Positions 43,851 through 52,168 of a stretch of 64,000 nucleotides of DNA are shown here, piece by piece. The number at the start of each line of letters is the position of its first letter. Position 1 is the first letter of the stretch. A model generated the notes under the pieces. That model saw only the letters and a list, made by a program, of their open reading frames with translations, did no database searches and was not told the origin of the DNA. Made by a program: the position numbers and the translations under genes. The stretch covers positions 620,001-684,000 of the forward strand of contig OZ244915.1 of the NCBI GenBank assembly GCA_965221815.1, given 5' to 3'. The DNA comes from JAPOXR01 sp965221815. Its GTDB lineage: Bacteria > Pseudomonadota > Alphaproteobacteria > Rhodobacterales > Rhodobacteraceae.

Positions 43851-44939
43851 TCAGTCGTTGAGTCGCCAGTTCGCATTGTCGGTTCCAATCGCCGCGGCAA
43901 TGGATTCAAAACCATGTCTATCCAGTAATTCTTCAAGCCCTGACAGAATGGTCACAATATGTGAGAATCCATGAAAGACGATGGAGGTATAGACCTGTAA
44001 TGCCGAAGCACCAGCCTGAATCTTGGCAAAGGCATCGGCCGCTGAAGTGATGCCACCGACACCAATGAGAGGAATTTTTCCATCGGTTATATGGTAGATC
44101 TCACCAAGGGTTCGGGTCGAGATATCAAAGATCGGTTGACCGGATAGGCCGCCATGCTCATCACGGTGATGCGAGACCAGTTCCTGTTCGTAGCGCCCGG
44201 AATGACGATTCACGGCCAGACTATTGGTGGCGATGATGGCATCGATTTGCATCTGCATCGCTGTTTCTGCCGCAGTATGCAGATCATCAATCGGCAGATC
44301 GGGGGCAAGTTTGAGGAACAGTCTTGGGCGATTGGGCAGTGAATTGCGCGCATTGCGGGCACGTTCCAATAACTCCCGTAGCGACGATTGTTGCTGAAAT
44401 GCGCGCAGTCCACGCGTATTTGGCGATGAGACATTGACAGTCACGAAGTCGGCAAAGGGTCCGCAAGAGTGGATGAGTTGCAGGTAATCGGCAAGTTTGT
44501 CCGAACTGTTCCGGTTGGCCCCGAGATTGAGACCGATGACCGGGTTGGAGGGACGGCGCGAGAGGCGCCGCGCAATGATTTCGGCTCCTTCGCTGTTAAA
44601 ACCAAAACGGTTGATAATCGCCCGGTCCTCACGCAAGCGAAACAAACGCGGTTTGGGATTTCCGGGTTGTGGCCGCGGTGTCACGGCACCCACCTCGATA
44701 AAGCCGAAACCCATTCTCGCCAGGCGATGCAATGCGCATGCATCTTTATCAAACCCGGCAGCCAGACCCAGCGGATTCCTGAGTCTGAGCCCTGCGCATG
44801 TTATCCGAAGCCGTTCCGACGATACGGCTGGCGGTGGGGGAATCAAGCCGGTCTGTAGCGCGCGCATCCCGAGATTCCGGGCTGTTTCCGCGTCTGCGCT
44901 CTCGAGTGCGCGCAACGCCAGTGATTCGAACCAGTTCAT
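43851..44939 (-). CDS. pyrD: Dihydroorotate dehydrogenase (quinone), class 2
   Basis: The 362-residue FMN enzyme oxidises dihydroorotate to orotate in pyrimidine synthesis and passes electrons to quinone. Blocks present are NPLGLAAGFDKDACALHRL, GFGFIEVGAVTPRPQPGNPK, NRFGFNSEG, VNVSSPNTRGLR with catalytic Ser, LKLAPDL and GVGGITSAADAFAKIQAGAS. The N-terminal helical extension typical of membrane-attached class 2 enzymes is present. Its start overlaps the stop of the upstream Kef-type gene by four bases. Confidence 0.96.
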   Translation of the reverse strand: MNWFESLALRALESADAETARNLGMRALQTGLIPPPPAVSSERLRITCAGLRLRNPLGLAAGFDKDACALHRLARMGFGFIEVGAVTPRPQPGNPKPRLFRLREDRAIINRFGFNSEGAEIIARRLSRRPSNPVIGLNLGANRNSSDKLADYLQLIHSCGPFADFVTVNVSSPNTRGLRAFQQQSSLRELLERARNARNSLPNRPRLFLKLAPDLPIDDLHTAAETAMQMQIDAIIATNSLAVNRHSGRYEQELVSHHRDEHGGLSGQPIFDISTRTLGEIYHITDGKIPLIGVGGITSAADAFAKIQAGASALQVYTSIVFHGFSHIVTILSGLEELLDRHGFESIAAAIGTDNANWRLND

Positions 44940-46903
44940 GATAAATTCTTTGGGGGTGCTTGCGTTGGATCCTTGTCAGTGTTGGCCGTGGATTCGTTGT
45001 GCTGATCTTGCTCACCCCGTGTGATCATGTCGCTGTCAATGTCGGCGATCGTTGCATTGGAGCGCGCCACGCCGAGTTGAAGCTCATTCTTCAGCTCCTG
45101 CAGACGCGCAATATAAGCCTCGTTTTTTTCAATCGGGATGGCCGGATCCCAGACCAGGGCAAGTTCCTGCGTCGCATTGCGTTCAAACTGATAAAAGTCT
45201 CGCGTGCGTTGATGCGCTTCATCTTCCGAGATACCCATGCGCTGCAGGATGTAGCGACCGGCACGAAGCGAACTGTCAAACGTCTCACGGATGATGGAAG
45301 TCGCACCGGCATCATAAAGGGCGAACGCGTGTAAACGATCATAGGCTCGCGCGATGATGTAGAGATCGCCCCGCCGCCGCCGCGCGAAACGGACGATCTC
45401 AGTGGCAATTTTGGGGTCGTCAATCGCTACAAGGAGTGCCTCAGCCGTGTCGAGACCTGCTGCCTGGAGCAGTTCAGGACGTGACGGATCACCAAGATAT
45501 GCCTTGATCCCGAGCCGCCGCAGTCGCATGATTGCCTGTATATCAGCATCCAGTACAGTGGTACGAAAGCCATTGCTGGTGACGAATTGGTTGACCAATT
45601 GTCCAAAACGTCCAATGCCAGCGATAATTATGGGCCCTTGGCGGGTCACGTCATCATCATCCTGAGGTGCACGTGCAATTGCATCGCCCATATGTCGGGT
45701 GAGATAGTCATAAGCGATGAACAATGCCGGGGTCAGAATCATTGAGAAAGCGACAGAAAGCAGGAGAATTTCCGACTCGCGTTCGCCGACAACGCTGATC
45801 TGTGCCATATAATTGACAAGGACCAGACTGAACTCTCCAGCCTGAGCCAGGCCGAGCGAGAATAACCAACGGTCACGACCCTTGATCGCAAAAATCATGG
45901 CGAGCAGGAATAGCACGCCAAGTTTGATGGCAATGATGCCAATTGTTATGGCCATGACGGCAAAGGCATTCTCGATCAGAATCGAGAAGTCCATTGTCGC
46001 ACCGACCATCAGGAAGAACAGGCCAAGCAGCAACCCCTTGAAGGGTTCGATGCTCGATTCCATCTCATGGCGGAATTCTGAATTTGCCAGTACGACACCG
46101 GCCAGAAATGTGCCAAGAGCCGGGGAGAGACCGACGAGATTCATCAGAAGCGCTGTGCCAACAACCAGTAGCAAAGTGGCGGCCGTTGAGATTTCCGTCA
46201 GTCGGGCGGAAGCAACATAGCGAAACAACGGCTGAACCAGAAAATGCCCGCCAATGATGATGAACAATATTGAAGCCAGCATGACGCCCGCCACACCCCA
46301 GCCAGGCAGATGTTCGATTATCGTCCAAGCTTGTTCAGCGCTTTCCCCATGTGGGGTAATCCTGGCGTCGTCCGAATCATGAATCGTGCTGCCGGCGGCC
46401 AGAAACGGGAGAATCACCAGCATTGGCAAAACCGCGATATCCTGGGTCAGCAGGACAGATACGGTCGAGCGACCACCGTTGGTTTGTGTCAGCCCTTTTT
46501 CTGACAAGGTTTGCAAGACCATTGCGGTTGAAGACAATGCCAAGGTCATGCCAATGGCCAGTGCGGTGGTCCAGGTCAAACCCCAGATCACTCCGGCTGT
46601 GGCAATCGCCACTGCGGTGAGAACGACCTGCAGACCCCCAAGCCCAATGAGTTTGTCACGCATATCCCACAAGGTGCGTGGTTTCATCTCCAAGCCGATC
46701 ACGAACAGCAGCATGACGATTCCGAATTCGGCAAATTCGCGAATCTCGTGAGCCCCTTGGCCGAAGACACCGACCACCTGTCCAACAAATATACCGGCGA
46801 ATAGATAACCCAGCACTGACCCGAGCCCGGCGCGACGTGCAGCCGGGACTGCCAAGACGGTCACCGCAAGGAGAATTGTTGCCAACACGATTGCTGATTC
46901 CAT
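44936..46903 (-). CDS. Monovalent cation:proton antiporter-2 (KefB/KefC-like) with RCK domain
   Basis: The 655-residue protein has an N-terminal CPA2 transport domain of about 12 helices (ALSSTAMVLQTLSEKG, GTFLAGVVLANSEFRHE). A TrkA-N/RCK regulatory domain follows, with the dinucleotide fold GIGRFGQLVNQFVTSNG, and a charged C-terminal tail rich in Gln, Asn and Asp. Kef systems export potassium in exchange for protons, under glutathione or NADH control. It ends in a four-base overlap with pyrD, an unusual coupling with no obvious biochemical link. Confidence 0.93.
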   Translation of the reverse strand: MESAIVLATILLAVTVLAVPAARRAGLGSVLGYLFAGIFVGQVVGVFGQGAHEIREFAEFGIVMLLFVIGLEMKPRTLWDMRDKLIGLGGLQVVLTAVAIATAGVIWGLTWTTALAIGMTLALSSTAMVLQTLSEKGLTQTNGGRSTVSVLLTQDIAVLPMLVILPFLAAGSTIHDSDDARITPHGESAEQAWTIIEHLPGWGVAGVMLASILFIIIGGHFLVQPLFRYVASARLTEISTAATLLLVVGTALLMNLVGLSPALGTFLAGVVLANSEFRHEMESSIEPFKGLLLGLFFLMVGATMDFSILIENAFAVMAITIGIIAIKLGVLFLLAMIFAIKGRDRWLFSLGLAQAGEFSLVLVNYMAQISVVGERESEILLLSVAFSMILTPALFIAYDYLTRHMGDAIARAPQDDDDVTRQGPIIIAGIGRFGQLVNQFVTSNGFRTTVLDADIQAIMRLRRLGIKAYLGDPSRPELLQAAGLDTAEALLVAIDDPKIATEIVRFARRRRGDLYIIARAYDRLHAFALYDAGATSIIRETFDSSLRAGRYILQRMGISEDEAHQRTRDFYQFERNATQELALVWDPAIPIEKNEAYIARLQELKNELQLGVARSNATIADIDSDMITRGEQDQHNESTANTDKDPTQAPPKNLS

Positions 46904-46964
46904 GCCCCCTTGTAACCAAATCAGGCGTGTCTGTCTGTATGGTCACTGCCGGGCCAACAAAGCG

Positions 46965-47345
46965 ATGGCAAAACTTTTTCGAAAAGCTGCAATTGGTGTA
47001 TCTCCAAACGGTCCGGATCATCCCGGCCAGATGCCGCAAAATCTGGATATGGATCAAGGGTCCGTTCAGATATCGGTCCATCAGTTGGCGGACACCGTCA
47101 TGCGCAGCGATCAATCCTTTGTGCCTGTCGCGGAGGCGATTCGTGAGATGGCAGCCCCGTGTCATGTGAATCATCGGGTGGAAATCTGGATCCAGATCGC
47201 TGTGCAACCGGCAGGGGTTATGCTGCAGCTTCGATCAAGGATCTTCGGAAGTTCCCGCAGCATAGCAGTTGCTGACAACCATGCTGAACTGAAATCTGCT
47301 TTCGGTGCCATCCGGCAACAGGGATGGAACCCATATAACGGGTGA
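46965..47345 (+). CDS. Possible small protein upstream of the Sel1 gene
   Basis: A 126-codon frame begins at ATG 46965, about 60 bases from the divergent Kef-type gene. The product reads MAKLFRKAAIGVSPNG and later DTVMRSDQSFVPVAEAIREM. It has no membrane segment and no family I recognise. No clear ribosome binding site precedes the ATG. It may be real or a chance frame. The following 47346-47630 stretch contains nothing I can name. Confidence 0.3.
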   Translation: MAKLFRKAAIGVSPNGPDHPGQMPQNLDMDQGSVQISVHQLADTVMRSDQSFVPVAEAIREMAAPCHVNHRVEIWIQIAVQPAGVMLQLRSRIFGSSRSIAVADNHAELKSAFGAIRQQGWNPYNG

Positions 47346-47630
47346 CGATTCAACACCAAGGAGACCCCATCCACGAATTCCCAACACAAATCCTGCGGCA
47401 AGCACCCTCACCGGTTCTGCCGCCCGACAGGTGACGCACAATCCAAGAGATCGCAGGACGGCAACAGTGGAAATTCGACTGGATTTTTCTGACAGGTCAG
47501 GCTAGGTATCAGCACCATCCCCAAGAGGGTGCTCGACGACAGTATCCATCCACAGATGGTCATTATTGGCATCACCGGGCAGGACAATTTTGGAATTGTC
47601 AATGGGTTGCGTTGTCCAAGGACGTACTGA

Positions 47631-48461
47631 TTGCAAAAAGTCTTGAATCGATTTCAAACTGTTGTCCTCGTTGTCGCGACCGGGATTCTGTTGGCCCAAC
47701 CCGTGATGGCGAGTTTCAATCTGGCCTGGCAACGGTTTCAGGAGGGTGATTTTCAATCGGCTCATGACAACTGGAAGATCATGGCCGAAAAAGGCCATGC
47801 ACCGTCCCAACTCAATCTCGGTCTCTTGTTGAGCCGAGGATTGGGCGTTGAACAGAACCAGGAAGAAGCTGTGAACTGGTTCAAACGTGCCGCGGAAAGC
47901 GATTATCTCCCGGCCATCTACAATTTGGGAGTGATGTATCGTGAAGGTCGGGGGGTTGCCGCAGATGCGTCGCGAAGTGTGGAACTATTTCGTACGGCAG
48001 CGCAGGGCGGCGATTCTTATGGCCATCTCGCGCTGGGACTTGCCTATTTGAATGAAGTGGGCGTCGCGCAGGATCTGCGGGAAGGTTTGATCTTGGTGAA
48101 GTTGGCCGCTGAACAGGGAAATTCACTTGCGCAATATGAACTGGCGCTCATGTATGAACGGGGGCAGTTCGTCGAGCGGAATATGGTGCGTGCTGCAGAA
48201 CTCTACCAGCCTGCTGCCGTGGGCGGCATCGCTGATGCCGGTTTTCGCCTCGGTTTGTTTTACACGCGTGGTATCGAGACAGAGCCAGACCTGATCAGGA
48301 GCTATTTCTGGTTCAGCCTGGCAGAAATATATGGCCATGCAGAAGCCCGGTCAGCACTTGCAGCCCAACGCCAGATGATGACTGAAGATCAACTGGCAAG
48401 AGCCAATTGGCTTGTGGAAACACAGCAATTCAGATCTTTGCAGCTGTCTCCTTTGAACTGA
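47631..48461 (+). CDS. Exported Sel1-repeat (SLR) protein
   Basis: The 276-residue protein has a signal peptide (VVLVVATGILLAQPVMA) and then five to six Sel1-like repeats of about 36 residues. The recurring pattern is A-x-x-x-L-G-x-x-Y-x-x-G-x-G-V, as in SQLNLGLLLSRGLGVEQNQE and AIYNLGVMYREGRGVAAD. SLR proteins are superhelical scaffolds for protein interactions, often in envelope processes. The start is a TTG at 47631 with AAGGA upstream. The fact that the signal peptide lies right behind it supports the choice. No operon partner is obvious. Confidence 0.85.
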   Translation: MQKVLNRFQTVVLVVATGILLAQPVMASFNLAWQRFQEGDFQSAHDNWKIMAEKGHAPSQLNLGLLLSRGLGVEQNQEEAVNWFKRAAESDYLPAIYNLGVMYREGRGVAADASRSVELFRTAAQGGDSYGHLALGLAYLNEVGVAQDLREGLILVKLAAEQGNSLAQYELALMYERGQFVERNMVRAAELYQPAAVGGIADAGFRLGLFYTRGIETEPDLIRSYFWFSLAEIYGHAEARSALAAQRQMMTEDQLARANWLVETQQFRSLQLSPLN

Positions 48462-48491
48462 CGACATCGTCTTCTTGCAAAAAAGGCCAGA

Positions 48492-48809
48492 TTAAAGGCG
48501 AATTTGCACCATGCCTTCCTCGATGCGGGATTCGATCATGACCAAATTCTTGCGTGCCGGTGCCGCTTTGGCCGCGCCGGTACGGGCATCAAACAGGCCC
48601 TGATGCAAGGGACATTCGATGAATTTGCCGTCAAAATAACCATCGCAGAGATTGGCGCCGCCGTGGGTACAGTGGGCGAGACTGACAAATATTCCATCAA
48701 TGGTGTCGAACACGGCAAGCTCACGTTTTCCGAACCTGACGGGTGTAACGTCTCCCGCCTCAAGGTCAGCGACTGCAATCAGATCCTGCCACGTTCTTTC
48801 CCGACTCAT
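48492..48809 (-). CDS. Rieske-type [2Fe-2S] ferredoxin
   Basis: The 105-residue electron carrier has the Rieske cluster motif with Cys47, His49, Cys66 and His69 (AHCTHGGANLCDG and ECPLHQGLFDARTG). It belongs to the small ferredoxins of aromatic-ring dioxygenase systems. Its start overlaps the end of the desaturase gene by four bases (ATGA), so it is translated together with it. This strongly suggests that it donates electrons to that enzyme. No ferredoxin reductase gene is visible nearby. Confidence 0.93.
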   Translation of the reverse strand: MSRERTWQDLIAVADLEAGDVTPVRFGKRELAVFDTIDGIFVSLAHCTHGGANLCDGYFDGKFIECPLHQGLFDARTGAAKAAPARKNLVMIESRIEEGMVQIRL

Positions 48810-49771
48810 CGTTTGTCCGGAACAGTTCCGAGTCGCAATCGGGGGTGGAATATCTGTGTGAGTATGTCGATATGCGCACCGAGATATCCACGTTGTTCGA
48901 CATGGATAAATCCTGTGAGTTTACGGTGCAATCTGGGCAGCGCATGAAACGGTACCGATGAAGCGTAATGATGCTCGGCGTGATAATTCATATTCCAAGC
49001 CAGAAAGCGCCATGGCAATGATACGATATTGGTACGCGTATTCACCGTCATATCGCGGTTATTCGGCCTTCCCACATGTTCGGACATGCGGATCATTCGC
49101 ATCAAGGGCTCACCCAGGAGGAGCGGTAGCCACCAGTACCAGATGGGTCCTTGCCAGCCGGTGAGCATGCAGAGGACGGCAAGTGAGGAATAGGCGAGAA
49201 GCATCATGCGGGCTTCCAGGACAATGGTTTTGCGGACGTCTCTGGGTACGAACGCCTCCTCCGCAAGAGATACGCGCCCGCACGCATGCAATCCGACTTC
49301 CTTGAACTTTTGTGACCAGAATGGAATTGAACTGACATACCACAGATAGCGTTTCAAAGAGATGGGAAGGACGATTAATTCGGGATCTCTGCCGTGAATC
49401 TGTGTGTAGGTATGGTGATCGCAATGTTCGTAACGGAAAAACTGATGGGGTAGGAAAATGGCGAATCCGCACAGATTGCCGAAGATGTCATTGAGTCGAC
49501 GGGTGCGGAATGCAGTATAATGGACGCATTCATGTTGCAGGGCAAAAAGGTGAACCAGGACGACTCCATGCAGTATCATTGCTGGCAGGAGCCACCAGGT
49601 TCCCGAAGCAAGAAATATCAATCCGCCGGTGCAGCCAAGAACCGCAATAAAAATGCCGAGATGGACAAGGGCGGGCCTGTCTGAGCGTTGCATCAGCGAC
49701 TTCAGTTCCTGGCGCGTCAATGCACCTTCTTTCATCGCTTGGGTTATTGGTGTGAGAACAGGATCAGGCAC
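48806..49771 (-). CDS. Membrane fatty-acid desaturase / hydroxylase family di-iron enzyme
   Basis: The 321-residue protein has two pairs of membrane helices and the three histidine clusters of di-iron desaturases: HECVHYT, HCDHHTY and NYHAEHH (followed by YASSVPFHALP). Members desaturate or hydroxylate fatty acyl chains, carotenoids or alkanes. I chose the GTG at 49769-49771, with AGGAG nine bases upstream. An earlier GTG at 49825 has no ribosome site and adds an unconserved tail. It is followed by a coupled Rieske ferredoxin, an unusual pairing that marks a two-component oxygenase. The substrate is not evident. Confidence 0.87.
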   Translation of the reverse strand: MPDPVLTPITQAMKEGALTRQELKSLMQRSDRPALVHLGIFIAVLGCTGGLIFLASGTWWLLPAMILHGVVLVHLFALQHECVHYTAFRTRRLNDIFGNLCGFAIFLPHQFFRYEHCDHHTYTQIHGRDPELIVLPISLKRYLWYVSSIPFWSQKFKEVGLHACGRVSLAEEAFVPRDVRKTIVLEARMMLLAYSSLAVLCMLTGWQGPIWYWWLPLLLGEPLMRMIRMSEHVGRPNNRDMTVNTRTNIVSLPWRFLAWNMNYHAEHHYASSVPFHALPRLHRKLTGFIHVEQRGYLGAHIDILTQIFHPRLRLGTVPDKR

Positions 49772-50676
49772 GGACGATGGCTCCTGACGATGGATCGTGA
49801 ACAGGGAATGTCTGGTACTTGTCACATTCGGACGGCAAAATCCTCCTCAACAGATCCGGAAGGAAGTGGTCAGTTTTGTGACCTGTTCGTGGGGCTTGCA
49901 ATTTTGACTGATCGATCAATCCCGAAGACCTCATTTCCAACCTCTCGGCAAGCGCACAGGATAAATGAAAACGGCTGAGAGTGAACCCAAAAAACAACTG
50001 GATCGATCACTCTTGCGGCCATCAGCCGGTCGATCGTGGCCACTCCTCACGTTGCGTCGATCAGGGACAGAATTCCTGAACCGGGGCATTGCAGAACCGA
50101 GACTCCGCCTTTGATCCGGTCCGGGTAGATGATGCCAGGGACCAGGGTCGACTTGACATTGGGCGCGGTCGACAACGAAGACAGACGACACGATGAAATG
50201 CTACGGCACATCAAAAGCTTATTATTCTGCGCTCCATGATATGCGAGTTATCGTCTCTTGCCGGTTTGCTCCGAGCCAGTCAGGAAACCAAGACTCGTAG
50301 GGTTCAGGAAGATAGACGGGTACAGTTGCGTATGATTGAAGGCATCGGGCATGACGAGAATCGTGACCGCACATCTGACGATCCGGAACGATCAATCAGG
50401 GATATTGTTGCGAGTTGAATTGATGAGACGATATGATGATTCTGTGGAACCCGGTAAGGGCGGGTGTCGGATCGATCTTCGGTACGTCCATGGGGTTCGC
50501 GGAATCGCGGCGCGGGAGGTGATGACACGGGCGTCTTCCAACATCCATGACATCAACTGACAGGCTGGAATGCGCCGCGATTCAGCCAAAGGCCTGATTC
50601 CCGCAGCCGGGTTGCGAGATATCGTTCTCGCTGGGATCAATGACGTTACAGGGAGAAGTCCCATGGTTGCTGATCG
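49772..50676. other. Long gap between desaturase and tgt
   Basis: About 900 bases with divergent promoters for the desaturase and tgt. Several short frames exist, including a 37-codon one at 50570-50683 (MRRDSAKGLIPAAGL), but none resembles a known family. queA, which often precedes tgt, is absent and I find no remnant of it. Probably decayed sequence. Confidence 0.5.
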
Positions 50677-51813
50677 ATGAATTCAGCCACTTTTTCTCTG
50701 AACCTATGCGCAACCGATGGTCGGGCGCGTCAAGGCACACTGGTAACCCGGCGAGGAGAGATCTCGACACCGGCGTTTATGCCCGTGGGGACTGCGGCGA
50801 CAGTCAAGGCAATGAAGCCGGAATCGGTTGCAGCGAGTGGGGCTCAGATTCTGCTCTGCAATACCTATCACTTGATGCTGCGGCCCGGCGCTGAAATCAT
50901 CAATGTCTTTGGTGGATTGCATGGATTCATGAATTGGCCCGGTCCCATACTGACCGACTCGGGAGGATTTCAGGTGATGAGTCTGAAATCTCTTCGGCGG
51001 ATCACCGAAGAATCGGTGACATTCAAATCCCATATCGACGGGTCCATCCACGAATTGTCACCGGAACGTTCAATAGAGATTCAGACGGCACTCGATTCAG
51101 ACATAGTCATGTGTTTTGACGAATGCACCCCTTATCCGGCCACCAGGGAGGCAGCTGAACTTTCGATGGAACTCTCAATGCGCTGGGCCAGAAGATGTCG
51201 TCAATCATTTACAGAATCCGATGGCCGCGCCCTGTTTGGTATCCAGCAGGGTTCAGTTTTTCGTACCTTGCGAGAGCGGAGCTCAGCATCCCTGCAGGAA
51301 ATCGGCTTTGAAGGTTACGCTGTTGGCGGGTTGGCGGTTGGCGAGGGATATGAGAAGATGATGGAGGTTCTCGACTATGCACCTTCCCTGCTGCCCCGGG
51401 ACAAGCCGAGATATCTCATGGGTGTCGGCAAGCCAGATGACATCCTTGGCGCGGTCGCGCGTGGAATCGACATGTTTGATTGCGTATTGCCAACACGTTC
51501 CGGTCGTACCGGGCAAGCGTTCACAGCTCTTGGTCCGATCAACATCAAGAATGCGCGCCATGCCCAAGACACTGATCCGCTGGATCCGGCATGTGACTGC
51601 CCGACTTGTCAAAGCTATTCGCGTGGCTATCTGCACCATTTGTTCAAGTCAGGTGAAATGCTGGGCCCCATATTATTAACAGAGCATAATCTCGCCTTCT
51701 ACCAAACGATGATGGCGGGTATCCGCGCGGCGATCGTCGCGGGTAAACTGGCGGAGTTTAGTGAGTCGTTTTTGCAGCGTTACCGCACGAGTCAGAGGAA
51801 AATTGTCATCTGA
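50677..51813 (+). CDS. tgt: tRNA-guanine transglycosylase (queuine tRNA-ribosyltransferase)
   Basis: The 378-residue enzyme exchanges guanine-34 for preQ1 in tRNAs with GUN anticodons, the key step of queuosine formation. Substrate-binding Asp lies in LTDSGGFQVMSL, the nucleophilic Asp in GIDMFDCVLPTRSGR, and the zinc site in CDCPTCQSYSRGYLHH. The protein is complete. Bacteria that keep tgt and lack queA nearby may have queA elsewhere. The start ATG overlaps a small upstream frame but has no strong ribosome site of its own. Confidence 0.96.
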   Translation: MNSATFSLNLCATDGRARQGTLVTRRGEISTPAFMPVGTAATVKAMKPESVAASGAQILLCNTYHLMLRPGAEIINVFGGLHGFMNWPGPILTDSGGFQVMSLKSLRRITEESVTFKSHIDGSIHELSPERSIEIQTALDSDIVMCFDECTPYPATREAAELSMELSMRWARRCRQSFTESDGRALFGIQQGSVFRTLRERSSASLQEIGFEGYAVGGLAVGEGYEKMMEVLDYAPSLLPRDKPRYLMGVGKPDDILGAVARGIDMFDCVLPTRSGRTGQAFTALGPINIKNARHAQDTDPLDPACDCPTCQSYSRGYLHHLFKSGEMLGPILLTEHNLAFYQTMMAGIRAAIVAGKLAEFSESFLQRYRTSQRKIVI

Positions 51814-52168
51814 TTGTCGGATTTGATCAGGTTCTCAGTTCAAAATCGGAACATTATTGGAAAGTTGGATTTCGATAGCCAAGGCGCAAACCTGGCGGGC
51901 ATGATGCAGTTGACGAAGATGAAGGCCTTGACAGCAGGTCAGGTTGACGCCACCTATCTTCTGGTCAAGAAAGCAGTTTGTGCGCGTGTGGAAACCATTC
52001 CCTGCGGAAACAGTTGGCTGGCCGGTGTGAGGTCTTCTCACGATTTCGTCGAAACCAGTCTCCTTGACGAATTGACGTTGGGATGGTGGTTCAGCCAAAG
52101 CTGTCCCCGATTGTGATGGATGAAGACGGTTCAAGAGAATGGCCCGGCATCCACGAGGAGCGAGTGTT
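51814..52168. other. Gap between tgt and lon
   Basis: About 350 bases, presumably with the lon promoter. A 100-codon frame from a TTG at 51814 shows no known domain and is probably chance. I do not see a convincing heat-shock promoter. Confidence 0.5.
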
